From Myxococcales bacterium (GTDB taxonomy: Bacteria; Myxococcota_A; UBA9160; SMWR01), in contig JACZXC010000131.1 of NCBI GenBank assembly GCA_022571825.1, positions 1-7,550 on the forward strand: a DNA stretch of 7,550 bases. Reading direction: 5' to 3'. Numbering within the stretch: the stretch's first letter is position 1; each line of letters opens with the position of its first letter. Below, in pieces: positions 1 to 6,269 of this stretch. The position numbers were made by a program, and so were the translations under genes. The notes below the pieces were generated by a model. That model was not told where the DNA came from. It searched no databases and worked only from the letters and a program-made list of their open reading frames with translations.

Positions 1-206
1 CGATCTACTGGCGAACCCAAGCTCGACTCGTCTGTCGAGGGAGTGCGGAGCTGCGCGATGGCAACGATCTCCTGCGGGGTGAGCAGATCGAGTTCAACCT
101 CGACCTGGAGCACGTCGCAGTGACCGGTGGAGCGTCGGTCGTGAACCAGCCCGACGCCGGGGCGACGGACGCCGAGCCGCCCCGCGCCGCGGGGGTGGAG
201 CCGTGA
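1..206 (+). CDS. lptA: LptA (OstA-family) LPS transport protein, C-terminal end only
   Basis: The gene enters from the left edge. Codons are in phase from position 3 and end at TGA 204-206, giving 67 visible residues. The visible part has the pattern of the last beta-strands of an OstA/LptA jellyroll: alternating hydrophobic strands, a DGNDLLRGEQIEF turn (about residues 19-31 of the visible part), then LDLEHVAVTGGASV, and finally a Pro/Ala/Asp-rich tail that is probably disordered. In the family, LptA is the periplasmic protein that bridges LptC in the inner membrane and LptD in the outer membrane, carrying lipopolysaccharide along its beta-groove. Its stop codon lies inside a GTGA overlap with lptB, the normal lptA-lptB arrangement, which supports the call. 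The N-terminus and signal peptide are outside the window. LptC or another OstA-domain protein cannot be excluded from this fragment alone. Confidence 0.78.
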   Translation, partial: IYWRTQARLVCRGSAELRDGNDLLRGEQIEFNLDLEHVAVTGGASVVNQPDAGATDAEPPRAAGVEP

Positions 207-928
207 CCTCGCTGGAGGCCGTCGCCCTGACCAAACGCTACGGCGAGCGCGACGTGGTCAAGCACATCGATCTGAAAGTCGGCCCGTCGGAAGTTGTGGG
301 GCTCTTGGGCCCCAACGGGGCTGGGAAAACCACGACGTTCAACATGATCGCGGGCGGTGTCAAGCCGACCGGGGGGCAGGTATTCCTGGGCCCGACCGAG
401 ATCACGGGCCTGCCTATGTATCGGCGGGCGAGGCTCGGCATTACCTATCTCCCCCAGGAAGCCTCGATTTTCAGGCGGCTTTCCGTCGCCGACAATGTGA
501 ACGCGGTCCTCGAGACGGTCGAGCCGAACCGCGTCGTGCGGCAGGAGCGGCTTCGAGAGCTATTGGCCGAGCTCGGTCTTGCCGACAAGGCGAACCGACG
601 GGGCGATTCCCTTTCGGGAGGCGAGCGCCGTCGCGTGGAGATTACGCGAGCCTTGGTCCTGGATCCAAAATTCATGCTCCTGGACGAGCCGTTCGCCGGT
701 ATCGATCCGATTGCTGTGATCGATATCCAGAAGATCATCGAACAGCTGAAGACGCGCGGGATCGGCGTCATCATCACGGACCACAACGTCCGCGAGACGC
801 TCTCGATCTGCGATCAGGCCTATATCATCAAAGACGGCCATATCATCAAACAGGGGCCACCGGAGGAGATCGCCGCCGACGCGCAGGTTCGCGAGATCTA
901 CCTCGGGAACAATTTTCGACTCGGATAG
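203..928 (+). CDS. lptB: LptB, ATPase of the LPS export ABC transporter LptB2FGC
   Basis: A 241-residue cytoplasmic ABC ATPase that powers extraction of lipopolysaccharide from the inner membrane and its passage to the LptA bridge. All ABC motifs are present: Walker A GPNGAGKT (36-43), Q-loop Gln85 in YLPQEASIF, signature LSGGE (137-141), Walker B FMLLDEP (157-163) and H-loop His194. The stretch ITDHNVRETL around the H-loop, and the LPQEASIFRRLSV segment, are typical of LptB rather than of LivF/LivG branched-chain amino acid ATPases, its nearest relatives. The length matches the family (about 240). The GTG start at 203 overlaps the lptA stop by 4 nt (GTGA), implying translational coupling; a purine-rich gggggtggag stretch lies at 191-200. 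The partner permeases LptF/LptG are not in the window. Confidence 0.96.
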   Translation: MTSLEAVALTKRYGERDVVKHIDLKVGPSEVVGLLGPNGAGKTTTFNMIAGGVKPTGGQVFLGPTEITGLPMYRRARLGITYLPQEASIFRRLSVADNVNAVLETVEPNRVVRQERLRELLAELGLADKANRRGDSLSGGERRRVEITRALVLDPKFMLLDEPFAGIDPIAVIDIQKIIEQLKTRGIGVIITDHNVRETLSICDQAYIIKDGHIIKQGPPEEIAADAQVREIYLGNNFRLG

Positions 929-937
929 GAAAGCACG

Positions 938-2389
938 GTGCTGGAGCTAAAGCAGCAATTACGCCTGAGACAGCAGTTGGTGATGACGCCTCAGCTGCAG
1001 CAGGCCATCAAGCTGTTGCAATTGAATCGGCTCGAGCTGACCCTCGCCGTCCAACAGGAGCTGGAGGAGAACCCCGTCCTCGAGGAAGCCCTCGAAGACG
1101 AGGGGGAGACTCCGGAACTTGAGGAGGAGGCTTCGGTCGAGGCGCCAGAGGAGCCCGCCGAGGCCCCGGCACCGGGGGAGGAGCGCGAGGCGACGGACGC
1201 CGAAAAGGTCGCGGACGTCGACTGGGAGAACTACATCGATGCCTACCCACAGACGAGCATCCGCGAGGCACGGGACGATGACGATCGCCCCTCCCTCGAA
1301 ACGACACTCACCCGGCGGGCCACCCTCATCGAGCATCTGAGCTGGCAGCTGCAGCTACTGTCGTTTCCGATCGAGGAAGAGATCGTCGCCAAGTTCATCA
1401 TCGGAAACCTCGACGAGCGCGGCTATCTGGAGGCGAGCCTCGACGAGATCGCGCGCCAGTCGGGGATGTCCGTGGAGACGGTCGAGCGTTCCCTGGTCCG
1501 CGTCCAGGAGTTCGATCCGTTGGGTGTGGCCGCGCGGGATCTCAAGGAATGCCTGACGATCCAGGCGGGTGTCCTGGGGATCGAAGACCCGATCGTTCTG
1601 CGCATCCTGGACGAATGCCTCGATGTCCTGATCAAGCGCGACTTTCGAGGGGTGGCGCGCCAGTTGGGAGTCAGCATCGAAATGGTGTCCCAGGCGGCCG
1701 ACGTGATCGGGCGAATGGAGCCGCGGCCCGCGCGGGCCTTCGGCGGGGACGAGACGATTTACATCATCCCCGACATCTATGTCTACAAGGTCGGGGACGA
1801 ACTCCATATCGTCCTCAACGATGACGGCCTGCCACGCCTGAGGATCAACAGCCTCTACCGCGACGTATTGGCGCGGGGCAAGGACGTGTCGCCGGACACG
1901 AAGGCCTATGTTCACGAAAAGGTGCGATCGGCCCTGTGGTTGATCAAATCGATTCACCAGCGTCAGCGGACGATCTACAAGGTGATGGAGAGCCTCACGA
2001 AGTATCAAAGCGATTTCTTCGAGAAGGGAATCAACCACCTGAGGCCGCTCAACCTGCGAGACGTCGCGGATGACATCGAGATGCACGAGTCCACCGTCAG
2101 CCGGGTGACGACGAACAAGTACGTGCACTGCCCTCAGGGCATCTTCGAGCTGAAGTACTTCTTCAACTCCAGCATCAACCGGGTCGTCGGCGAAGCGGTG
2201 GCCAGCGCGAGCGTGAAGGACCGAATCGGTCACCTGATCCGCAACGAAGATCCCCATCGGCCCTTGTCCGACCAGCGGATCGCGGAGATGCTCAAGGTGG
2301 CCAACATCGATATCGCGCGACGTACCGTCACGAAGTACCGAGAGAGCCTCAACCTGCTCTCGTCGACGAAGCGACGGCAGGTCGGCTAG
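938..2389 (+). CDS. rpoN: RNA polymerase sigma-54 factor RpoN
   Basis: A 483-residue alternative sigma factor that directs core RNA polymerase to -24/-12 promoters and needs AAA+ enhancer-binding proteins to open them. Region I is glutamine/leucine-rich with the family hallmark MTPQLQQAIKLLQ (about 16-28). It runs into a strongly acidic Glu/Pro/Ala-rich Region II (about 45-115), then the core-binding domain, a helix-turn-helix (LRDVADDIEMHESTVSRV, about 373-389) and the RpoN box ARRTVTKYRE at 460-469, which differs from the usual ARRTVAKYRE by one residue. Length is normal (E. coli 477). The GTG start is preceded by AGGAA at 927-931, six bases away, and gives the standard N-terminus. It begins 9 nt after lptB, so it is probably co-transcribed. 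The lptB-rpoN-ptsN order is widespread in proteobacteria; the hpf gene usually found between rpoN and ptsN is absent here. Confidence 0.97.
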   Translation: MLELKQQLRLRQQLVMTPQLQQAIKLLQLNRLELTLAVQQELEENPVLEEALEDEGETPELEEEASVEAPEEPAEAPAPGEEREATDAEKVADVDWENYIDAYPQTSIREARDDDDRPSLETTLTRRATLIEHLSWQLQLLSFPIEEEIVAKFIIGNLDERGYLEASLDEIARQSGMSVETVERSLVRVQEFDPLGVAARDLKECLTIQAGVLGIEDPIVLRILDECLDVLIKRDFRGVARQLGVSIEMVSQAADVIGRMEPRPARAFGGDETIYIIPDIYVYKVGDELHIVLNDDGLPRLRINSLYRDVLARGKDVSPDTKAYVHEKVRSALWLIKSIHQRQRTIYKVMESLTKYQSDFFEKGINHLRPLNLRDVADDIEMHESTVSRVTTNKYVHCPQGIFELKYFFNSSINRVVGEAVASASVKDRIGHLIRNEDPHRPLSDQRIAEMLKVANIDIARRTVTKYRESLNLLSSTKRRQVG

Positions 2390-2417
2390 CCTTCGGGTCG
2401 CCAATCGGGGGTTCCCG

Positions 2418-2879
2418 ATGAAGATCATGGATATCCTGGTTCGGGATGCCGTCGTCCTGAACCTGGATGTAGGGACGAAGCGCGAGGCGCTCGTCGAGAT
2501 CTCGACGGCCCTGGCCAAGGTCGAGCCTCAGATCGATGGGGATCGGCTCCTGGAGGTGCTCCTCGAGCGGGAGGCGCTCCAGAGCACGGGAATCGGCGAG
2601 GGCGTGGCGATCCCCCACGGAAAGCTGCCGGGCTTGGACCGCCTGGTCGCTTCCTTCGCCCGGAGTCCCGAGGGAATCGACTTCGAGTCCATCGACGGTC
2701 AGCCCACCCACCACCTGTTTCTGTTGGTAGTGCCCGAGCGCTCCGGAGGGCAGTATCTCAAGGCCTTGGCGCGAATTTCCCGTTTTTTTCGCGACGCTAC
2801 CTTTCGCCAACAGCTGGTCGACGCCGACTCGGTCGATGACGTGGTACGGGCGATCGAGGAAGAGGACTCCAAGCTCTAG
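2418..2879 (+). CDS. ptsN: PtsN, nitrogen-regulatory PTS EIIA (EIIA-Ntr)
   Basis: A 153-residue EIIA domain of the fructose/Ntr family (PTS_EIIA_2). In the family it accepts phosphate from an HPr-type protein and acts as a regulator, for example of potassium transport and stress responses, rather than as a sugar carrier. The phosphorylatable histidine is His67 in STGIGEGVAIPHGK (56-69), matching His73 of E. coli PtsN. Downstream come the conserved LVASFARSPEGIDFESIDGQP and LFLLVVPE segments, the latter about 101-107. The protein is slightly shorter than E. coli PtsN (163), with no other domain attached. The ATG start lies 28 nt after the rpoN stop, with GGGGG at 2407-2411 as a plausible ribosome binding site. 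It ends at TAG 2877-2879, in the same frame as hprK, which starts 18 nt later. Its phosphate donor is probably the HPr encoded at 4686-5015. Confidence 0.93.
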   Translation: MKIMDILVRDAVVLNLDVGTKREALVEISTALAKVEPQIDGDRLLEVLLEREALQSTGIGEGVAIPHGKLPGLDRLVASFARSPEGIDFESIDGQPTHHLFLLVVPERSGGQYLKALARISRFFRDATFRQQLVDADSVDDVVRAIEEEDSKL

Positions 2880-2897
2880 CGCGAACCGCGAGATCCG

Positions 2898-3419
2898 ATG
2901 ACCACGCTTCACGGCGCATTGCTCGACGTGCACGGGGTGGGCGTTCTGCTCCTGGGGGCCAGCGGCGTCGGCAAGAGCGAGTGCGCTCTGGAACTGGTTG
3001 CCCGGGGGCACCGGCTGGTGGCAGACGATGTGGTCGAGCTGGAAGCGACCCCGGAGGGTCGGGCGATCGGCAGGGCGCCCGAAAGCGTCCGCCACTACAT
3101 GGAGATTCGCGGTGTGGGGATCATCTTCGTTCCCGATCTGTTTGGGCCCGATCGGGTGCGGGAGGAGATTTCGATCGACTTGGTTTGCCGACTGGAGCGA
3201 TGGCGCGAGGACGCGGAATACGATCGCCTGGGCCTTGAGCGCGGAGAGGAGCAGGTGGTGGGAGCGAAGGTCCCGTGCCTGACCCTGCCCGCGCGGCCGG
3301 GTGCGAGCATGGCCACGATCGTGGACGTGGCGGCCCGGGAGCACCGCCAGCGTTGTGCTGGGGTCAATGCCGCGAGTCGTCTCGACGCCCGGCTCCGGAA
3401 TGAGATGCGGCGATCGTGA
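2898..3419 (+). CDS. hprK: Short HPr kinase/phosphorylase, catalytic domain only
   Basis: A 173-residue protein matching only the C-terminal kinase domain of HprK, the enzyme that phosphorylates and dephosphorylates a serine in HPr. Seen: the conserved TLHGALLDVHGVGVLLLG start with His5, Walker A GASGVGKS (20-27), HRLVADD with Asp43/Asp44, the signature region MEIRGVGII (68-76), YDRLGL (108-113) and the C-terminal NAAS. Full-length HprK is about 310-330 residues with an N-terminal domain of about 125 residues; that domain is missing and cannot lie upstream because ptsN occupies the space. Kinase-only HprK is known in Alphaproteobacteria, but the motifs here resemble the long type. Two signature positions differ from the familiar form: Phe77 where Asp/Asn is usual (GIIxV), and Gly135-Ala136-Ser137 where GRN is usual. 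Only a weak GAGA precedes the ATG, so translation may depend on ptsN. It overlaps rapZ by GTGA. Confidence 0.9.
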   Translation: MTTLHGALLDVHGVGVLLLGASGVGKSECALELVARGHRLVADDVVELEATPEGRAIGRAPESVRHYMEIRGVGIIFVPDLFGPDRVREEISIDLVCRLERWREDAEYDRLGLERGEEQVVGAKVPCLTLPARPGASMATIVDVAAREHRQRCAGVNAASRLDARLRNEMRRS

Positions 3420-4282
3420 GCGAAGCGTCCGCAGCGATCGTCTTCGTGAGCGGCCTTTCGGGCAGCGGCAAGACCACCGCCATGGATGCTCTCGAAGACC
3501 TGAGCTTCTACTGTGTCGACAACCTGCCGGTGCAGCTGATCGGGCAGGTTCTGAGCCTGTGCGCCAAGGCCAACCCGCCGATCGAAAAGATCGCCGTGGC
3601 AATCGACGCCCGGGAGCCGGCCTTCCTTCGCGCAGTGCCCGGGGTGATCCAGGATCTGCGAAGTCGCGGTGCGGAGGTGGACGTGATCTTCCTCGAATGC
3701 TCGAACGAGGTCCTGGTCAACCGCTACCGGGAGACCCGCCGAGTCCATCCCCTCGCCCCAGAAGGGACCGTCGAGGAGGGGATCGAGGCCGAACGCCGCG
3801 TGCTCGTCGACGTCGCGCGCCTCGCGGACAGCACCATCGAGACGACCGCTCTGAACGTTCACCGGCTCAAGGCCGTCGTCGCCCAGCACGTTTCCGGCAA
3901 GACCCGTCCCACGGTGGTGACCATCGGCTCCTTCGGTTTCCGCTACGGGACCCCGCCTGCCGCCGAGTTGCTCTTCGACGTGCGCTTCCTGCCGAACCCG
4001 CAGTTCGAAACCCACCTGCGCGACCGAACCGGTCAGGACCGCGAGGTGGCCAAATACGCCCTGGCGAGCCCCGACGGAATCGAGTTGCTCGAGCGCCTCT
4101 GCGACCTTTTGAGATTCTTGCTGCCCCTCTACGACGCCGAGGGGAAGGCGTATCTGAGGATCGGCGTCGGCTGCACCGGCGGCCGGCACCGATCCGTGGC
4201 GGTCACGGAGGCGCTGGCCGAGGGGCTGCGCCGAGATGGACGCGAGGTCAACGTCGAGCATCGCGACGTGGAGAGATCATGA
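3416..4282 (+). CDS. rapZ: RapZ/YvcJ-family nucleotide-binding protein
   Basis: A 288-residue P-loop protein of the RapZ (YhbJ/YvcJ) family. In E. coli, RapZ binds the small RNA GlmZ and presents it to RNase E, lowering glucosamine-6-phosphate synthase; in other phyla the role is less clear, although a link to cell-envelope precursors is common. Walker A is GLSGSGKT (13-20), followed by ALEDLSFYCVDNLP. The C-terminal domain has IGSFGFRYG (170-178), LLFDVRFLPNP, the LRDRTGQD segment and the highly conserved GCTGGRHRS (252-260). Length is standard (E. coli 284). The end of the protein (EVNVEHRDVERS) lacks the Lys/Arg cluster that E. coli RapZ uses for RNA binding, so GlmZ-type activity should not be assumed. 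The GTG start overlaps the hprK stop, and the ATGA at the end overlaps the EIIA gene. The hprK-rapZ-PTS order is typical of this family's context. Confidence 0.95.
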   Translation: MSEASAAIVFVSGLSGSGKTTAMDALEDLSFYCVDNLPVQLIGQVLSLCAKANPPIEKIAVAIDAREPAFLRAVPGVIQDLRSRGAEVDVIFLECSNEVLVNRYRETRRVHPLAPEGTVEEGIEAERRVLVDVARLADSTIETTALNVHRLKAVVAQHVSGKTRPTVVTIGSFGFRYGTPPAAELLFDVRFLPNPQFETHLRDRTGQDREVAKYALASPDGIELLERLCDLLRFLLPLYDAEGKAYLRIGVGCTGGRHRSVAVTEALAEGLRRDGREVNVEHRDVERS

Positions 4283-4689
4283 GGATTGGGGTGGTCATCG
4301 TGACGCACTATGGGCTGGGCAAGGAATTCCTGCAGGCTCTGCGGTTGATCGTCCCGGAAGCGCCCACGTATCAATCGGTTTCGATCGATCCCGCCCAGAC
4401 GGTGGACGAAATGCGAACTTCGATCGCCCGGGCCCTCAAGGAGGCGGACCAGGGGCAGGGCGTGCTGGTCCTGGCCGACATGTTCGGGGGCACTCCTTCC
4501 AACATCAGCCTGTCGTTCCTGGAGGACCATGCCGTTGAGGTGGTGACCGGGCTGAACCTGCCGATGCTGATCAAGCTGGGGACGATGACCGAAGAGAAGT
4601 CGCTGGAGGACCTGGCCAGCTTCATCAAGAGCTACGGCCGTCGGAACATCTCGGTGGCCAGTGAAATCCTCCCCGAAGAGGAGCGATGA
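4279..4689 (+). CDS. PTS EIIA component, mannose (EIIA-Man) family
   Basis: A 136-residue single-domain EIIA of the mannose/sorbose family (ManX N-terminal domain type). The phosphorylatable His10 sits in GVVIVTHYGLGKEFL, at the same position as His10 of E. coli ManX. The second family hallmark, DMFGGTPSN (67-75), is intact, followed by VVTGLNLPMLIKL. No EIIB, EIIC or EIID gene is in the window, so a sugar-transport role cannot be inferred; in deltaproteobacterial-type clusters such lone EIIA-Man proteins are thought to be regulatory phosphate acceptors. The ATG at 4279 is chosen because GGAG lies at 4270-4273, it overlaps the rapZ stop as ATGA, and the domain begins exactly there. The open frame continues far upstream, but that part only shadows rapZ. 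It overlaps the HPr gene by ATGA, implying tight co-translation. Confidence 0.93.
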   Translation: MRIGVVIVTHYGLGKEFLQALRLIVPEAPTYQSVSIDPAQTVDEMRTSIARALKEADQGQGVLVLADMFGGTPSNISLSFLEDHAVEVVTGLNLPMLIKLGTMTEEKSLEDLASFIKSYGRRNISVASEILPEEER

Positions 4690-5015
4690 GCGGGCCCGTC
4701 CAACACGAATGCGAGTTCACGGTTGCGCGGCTGCTGGGTCTACACGCCCGGCCCGCCAGCCAATTCGCCACCCTGGCCGGTCGCTTCGAGTCGGAGATCG
4801 AGGTCGGGCGTGGCGAGGAATGGGTGGACGCGCGCAGTGTGCTGTCGCTGCTGTCCCTGGCCGCGGGAAACGGTACGCGTCTGCGCATTCGTGCGGTGGG
4901 GGTGGACGCGGTGGAAGCCGTGGAGGCTCTGGGACAGGTTCTCGAGGAGCCCGTCGGGCAGGCTGACGATCGCCCCGCTTCCGGAACGGACCGACGCCCG
5001 TCTGACATCGATTGA
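4686..5015 (+). CDS. ptsH: HPr phosphocarrier protein with a short C-terminal tail
   Basis: A 109-residue HPr. The active-site motif is LLGLHARPAS (16-25) with His20, which takes phosphate from Enzyme I and gives it to EIIA proteins. The serine motif is ARSVLSLLSLAAGNGT (49-64); Ser51 aligns with Ser46 of classical HPr, the target of HPr kinase, so the protein looks competent for both phosphorylations, in agreement with hprK four genes' span upstream. The HPr fold should end near residue 90; the last 19 residues or so (GQADDRPASGTDRRPSDID) are an extra, charged, probably disordered tail not found in the standard 85-90-residue protein. The ATG overlaps the EIIA stop (ATGA), with purine-rich GAAGAGGAG just ahead. 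It is the last gene of the packed run. The usual next gene, ptsI (Enzyme I), is not there. Confidence 0.94.
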   Translation: MSGPVQHECEFTVARLLGLHARPASQFATLAGRFESEIEVGRGEEWVDARSVLSLLSLAAGNGTRLRIRAVGVDAVEAVEALGQVLEEPVGQADDRPASGTDRRPSDID

Positions 5016-5020
5016 ATCGA
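5008..5020 (+). repeat. 13-nt perfect palindrome (TCGATT-G-AATCGA)
   Basis: Two 6-nt arms that are reverse complements around a single G span the HPr stop codon and overlap the candidate -35 element of the metK promoter. The symmetry is seen directly. Its use as an operator is only inferred from its position: it is short, outside bases do not extend it, and it could be chance. Confidence 0.3.
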
Positions 5021-5040
5021 GTCTGGGCCTCGCCTAAAGT
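5012..5040 (+). promoter_or_regulatory. Candidate sigma-70 type promoter for metK
   Basis: TTGAAT (5012-5017) and TAAAGT (5035-5040) are separated by exactly 17 nt, and each matches four of six bases of the TTGACA / TATAAT consensus. Transcription would begin near 5047, about 40 nt before the metK start. This is the first gap longer than 28 nt since lptB, and function changes here from PTS regulation to SAM synthesis, which makes a separate promoter plausible. In a GC-rich genome the AT-richer composition of 5012-5065 adds some weight. It has not been verified experimentally and the two boxes are only moderate matches. Confidence 0.4.
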
Positions 5041-5074
5041 GCGGTCTGCTCTGCGAATTTTTCCAGGTTACGTC

Positions 5075-5079
5075 AGGAG
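5075..5079 (+). promoter_or_regulatory. Ribosome binding site of metK
   Basis: AGGAG ends 8 nt before the ATG at 5088. It is the clearest Shine-Dalgarno sequence in the window and fixes the metK start. Confidence 0.8.
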
Positions 5080-5087
5080 TTAGCCCT

Positions 5088-6254
5088 ATGGCTTCCAAGT
5101 CTCTCTTTACCTCCGAATCGGTTTCGATGGGTCATCCCGACAAGATGTGCGACCAGATTTCCGATGCGGTGGTGGACGCGCTGATCGAACGAGACCCTCA
5201 TTCGCGGGTGGCCTGCGAGACCCTGGTCACCACCGGTCTGGTGTTTCTGGCCGGCGAAATCAGCACCTCGGCGAGCGTCGACTTCAGCGCATTGGTTCGG
5301 CAGGTGGTGCACGACATCGGCTACACGGATTCCGCCATGGGGTTCGACGCTGCAACCTGCGCCGTGACGATTGCCCTCGGCAAGCAGTCTTCGGACATTT
5401 CTCAGGGTGTGTCGGAAGGGGAGGGTCTTCACAAGGAGCAGGGGGCCGGGGACCAGGGCATGATGTTTGGGTACGCCTGCGATGAGACGCCGGAGCTGAT
5501 GCCCGCCCCGATTCGGTTGGCGCATCGTCTGATCGAGGCCCACCGCGAGCACCTCGAGTCCGGCGAGCTCGAATACTTGCGGCCCGATGCCAAATCCCAG
5601 GTGACCGTCGAGTACGACGGGGACAAGCCCCGGCGCATTTCCGCCTGCGTGTTTTCGACCCAGCACTCCCCTGATGTCTCCCACGATCAGATTCGGAAAG
5701 ACGTGATCGACAAGCTCATCACCCCGTCGCTTCCGAGCCAGCTGATCGATGACGATACGATCTACCACGTGAATCCGACCGGTCGCTTCGTGGTGGGCGG
5801 ACCCATGGGAGACGCGGGGCTCACCGGCCGCAAGATCATCGTGGACACCTACGGCGGTATGGGGCGCCACGGAGGCGGGGCCTTCTCAGGCAAGGACCCA
5901 TCCAAGGTCGATCGGAGCGCCGCCTACGCCGCGCGGTGGGTGGCCAAGAATCTCGTGGCGGCGGGCCTCGCCCGTCGCTGCGAGGTGCAGATCGCCTACG
6001 CCATCGGGCTGGCGGAGCCGGTCTCGGTGCGTGTCGATTGCTTCGGCACCGGCACCTGCGATCAGGCCGCCCTCGAGCGGCTGGTGCGCAAGCACTTCGA
6101 TCTCACGCCCCGCGGAATCATCGAGTCGTTGGATCTGCTCCGACCCATCTATCGCGCGACCTCCTACCACGGGCACTTCGGCCGGGAGCATGCGGGGTTC
6201 CCCTGGGAGGTCACGGACAAGGTCGACGCCCTGCGCCGCGACGCCTCCCGCTGA
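5088..6254 (+). CDS. metK: S-adenosylmethionine synthetase MetK
   Basis: A 388-residue methionine adenosyltransferase that makes S-adenosylmethionine from methionine and ATP, releasing phosphate and diphosphate; cytoplasmic, normally a tetramer. Family signatures are intact: N-terminal SESVSMGHPDK (9-19) with the ATP-binding His16 and Asp18, the first PROSITE-type motif GAGDQGMMFGYA (119-130), DDDTIYHVNPTGRFVVGGP in the central domain, and the glycine-rich phosphate loop GGGAFSGKD (262-270) followed by PSKVDRSAAY. The C-terminal GHFGRE and FPWE segments are typical of the bacterial enzyme. Length is normal (E. coli 384). The start is fixed by AGGAG at 5075-5079. It has its own candidate promoter and ends just before a strong GC hairpin, so it is probably a single-gene transcription unit. 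No SAM riboswitch is apparent in the short leader. Confidence 0.98.
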   Translation: MASKSLFTSESVSMGHPDKMCDQISDAVVDALIERDPHSRVACETLVTTGLVFLAGEISTSASVDFSALVRQVVHDIGYTDSAMGFDAATCAVTIALGKQSSDISQGVSEGEGLHKEQGAGDQGMMFGYACDETPELMPAPIRLAHRLIEAHREHLESGELEYLRPDAKSQVTVEYDGDKPRRISACVFSTQHSPDVSHDQIRKDVIDKLITPSLPSQLIDDDTIYHVNPTGRFVVGGPMGDAGLTGRKIIVDTYGGMGRHGGGAFSGKDPSKVDRSAAYAARWVAKNLVAAGLARRCEVQIAYAIGLAEPVSVRVDCFGTGTCDQAALERLVRKHFDLTPRGIIESLDLLRPIYRATSYHGHFGREHAGFPWEVTDKVDALRRDASR

Positions 6255-6269
6255 AGCCGTCGGATCCTC

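Noticed and set aside
1355..2518. Long minus-strand open frame (387 codons) opposite rpoN
   Set aside because: It is antisense to an intact, motif-complete RpoN. Long antisense frames are expected in GC-rich DNA, and the translation shows no recognisable domain.
2349..3602. Long minus-strand open frame (417 codons) opposite ptsN, hprK and the start of rapZ
   Set aside because: It spans three recognisable sense genes and has no recognisable motifs of its own; a codon-bias shadow.
3095..4261. Long minus-strand open frame (388 codons) opposite hprK and rapZ
   Set aside because: The opposite strand encodes conserved HprK and RapZ motifs throughout; nothing recognisable is in this frame.
3301..4278. 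Upstream extension of the EIIA-Man gene to an ATG at 3301
   Set aside because: The extension translates rapZ in the wrong frame into an Arg/Pro-rich sequence. The EIIA domain begins at ATG 4279, which has its own ribosome binding site.
5022..5045. Sigma-54 (-24/-12) promoter upstream of metK
   Set aside because: TGG at 5024-5026 and GC at 5041-5042 do not have the required GG/GC spacing, and no TTGC element is present. No other gap in the window shows a convincing site.
5028..5063. Intrinsic terminator after HPr (TTTTT at 5058-5062)
   Set aside because: The T-run is not preceded by a stable hairpin; the best pairing found is four base pairs over a 19-nt loop.
5016..5087. SAM riboswitch in the metK leader
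   Set aside because: The gap is only 72 nt, with no strong paired stems and no recognisable SAM-I or SAM-II core. A covariance-model search would settle it.
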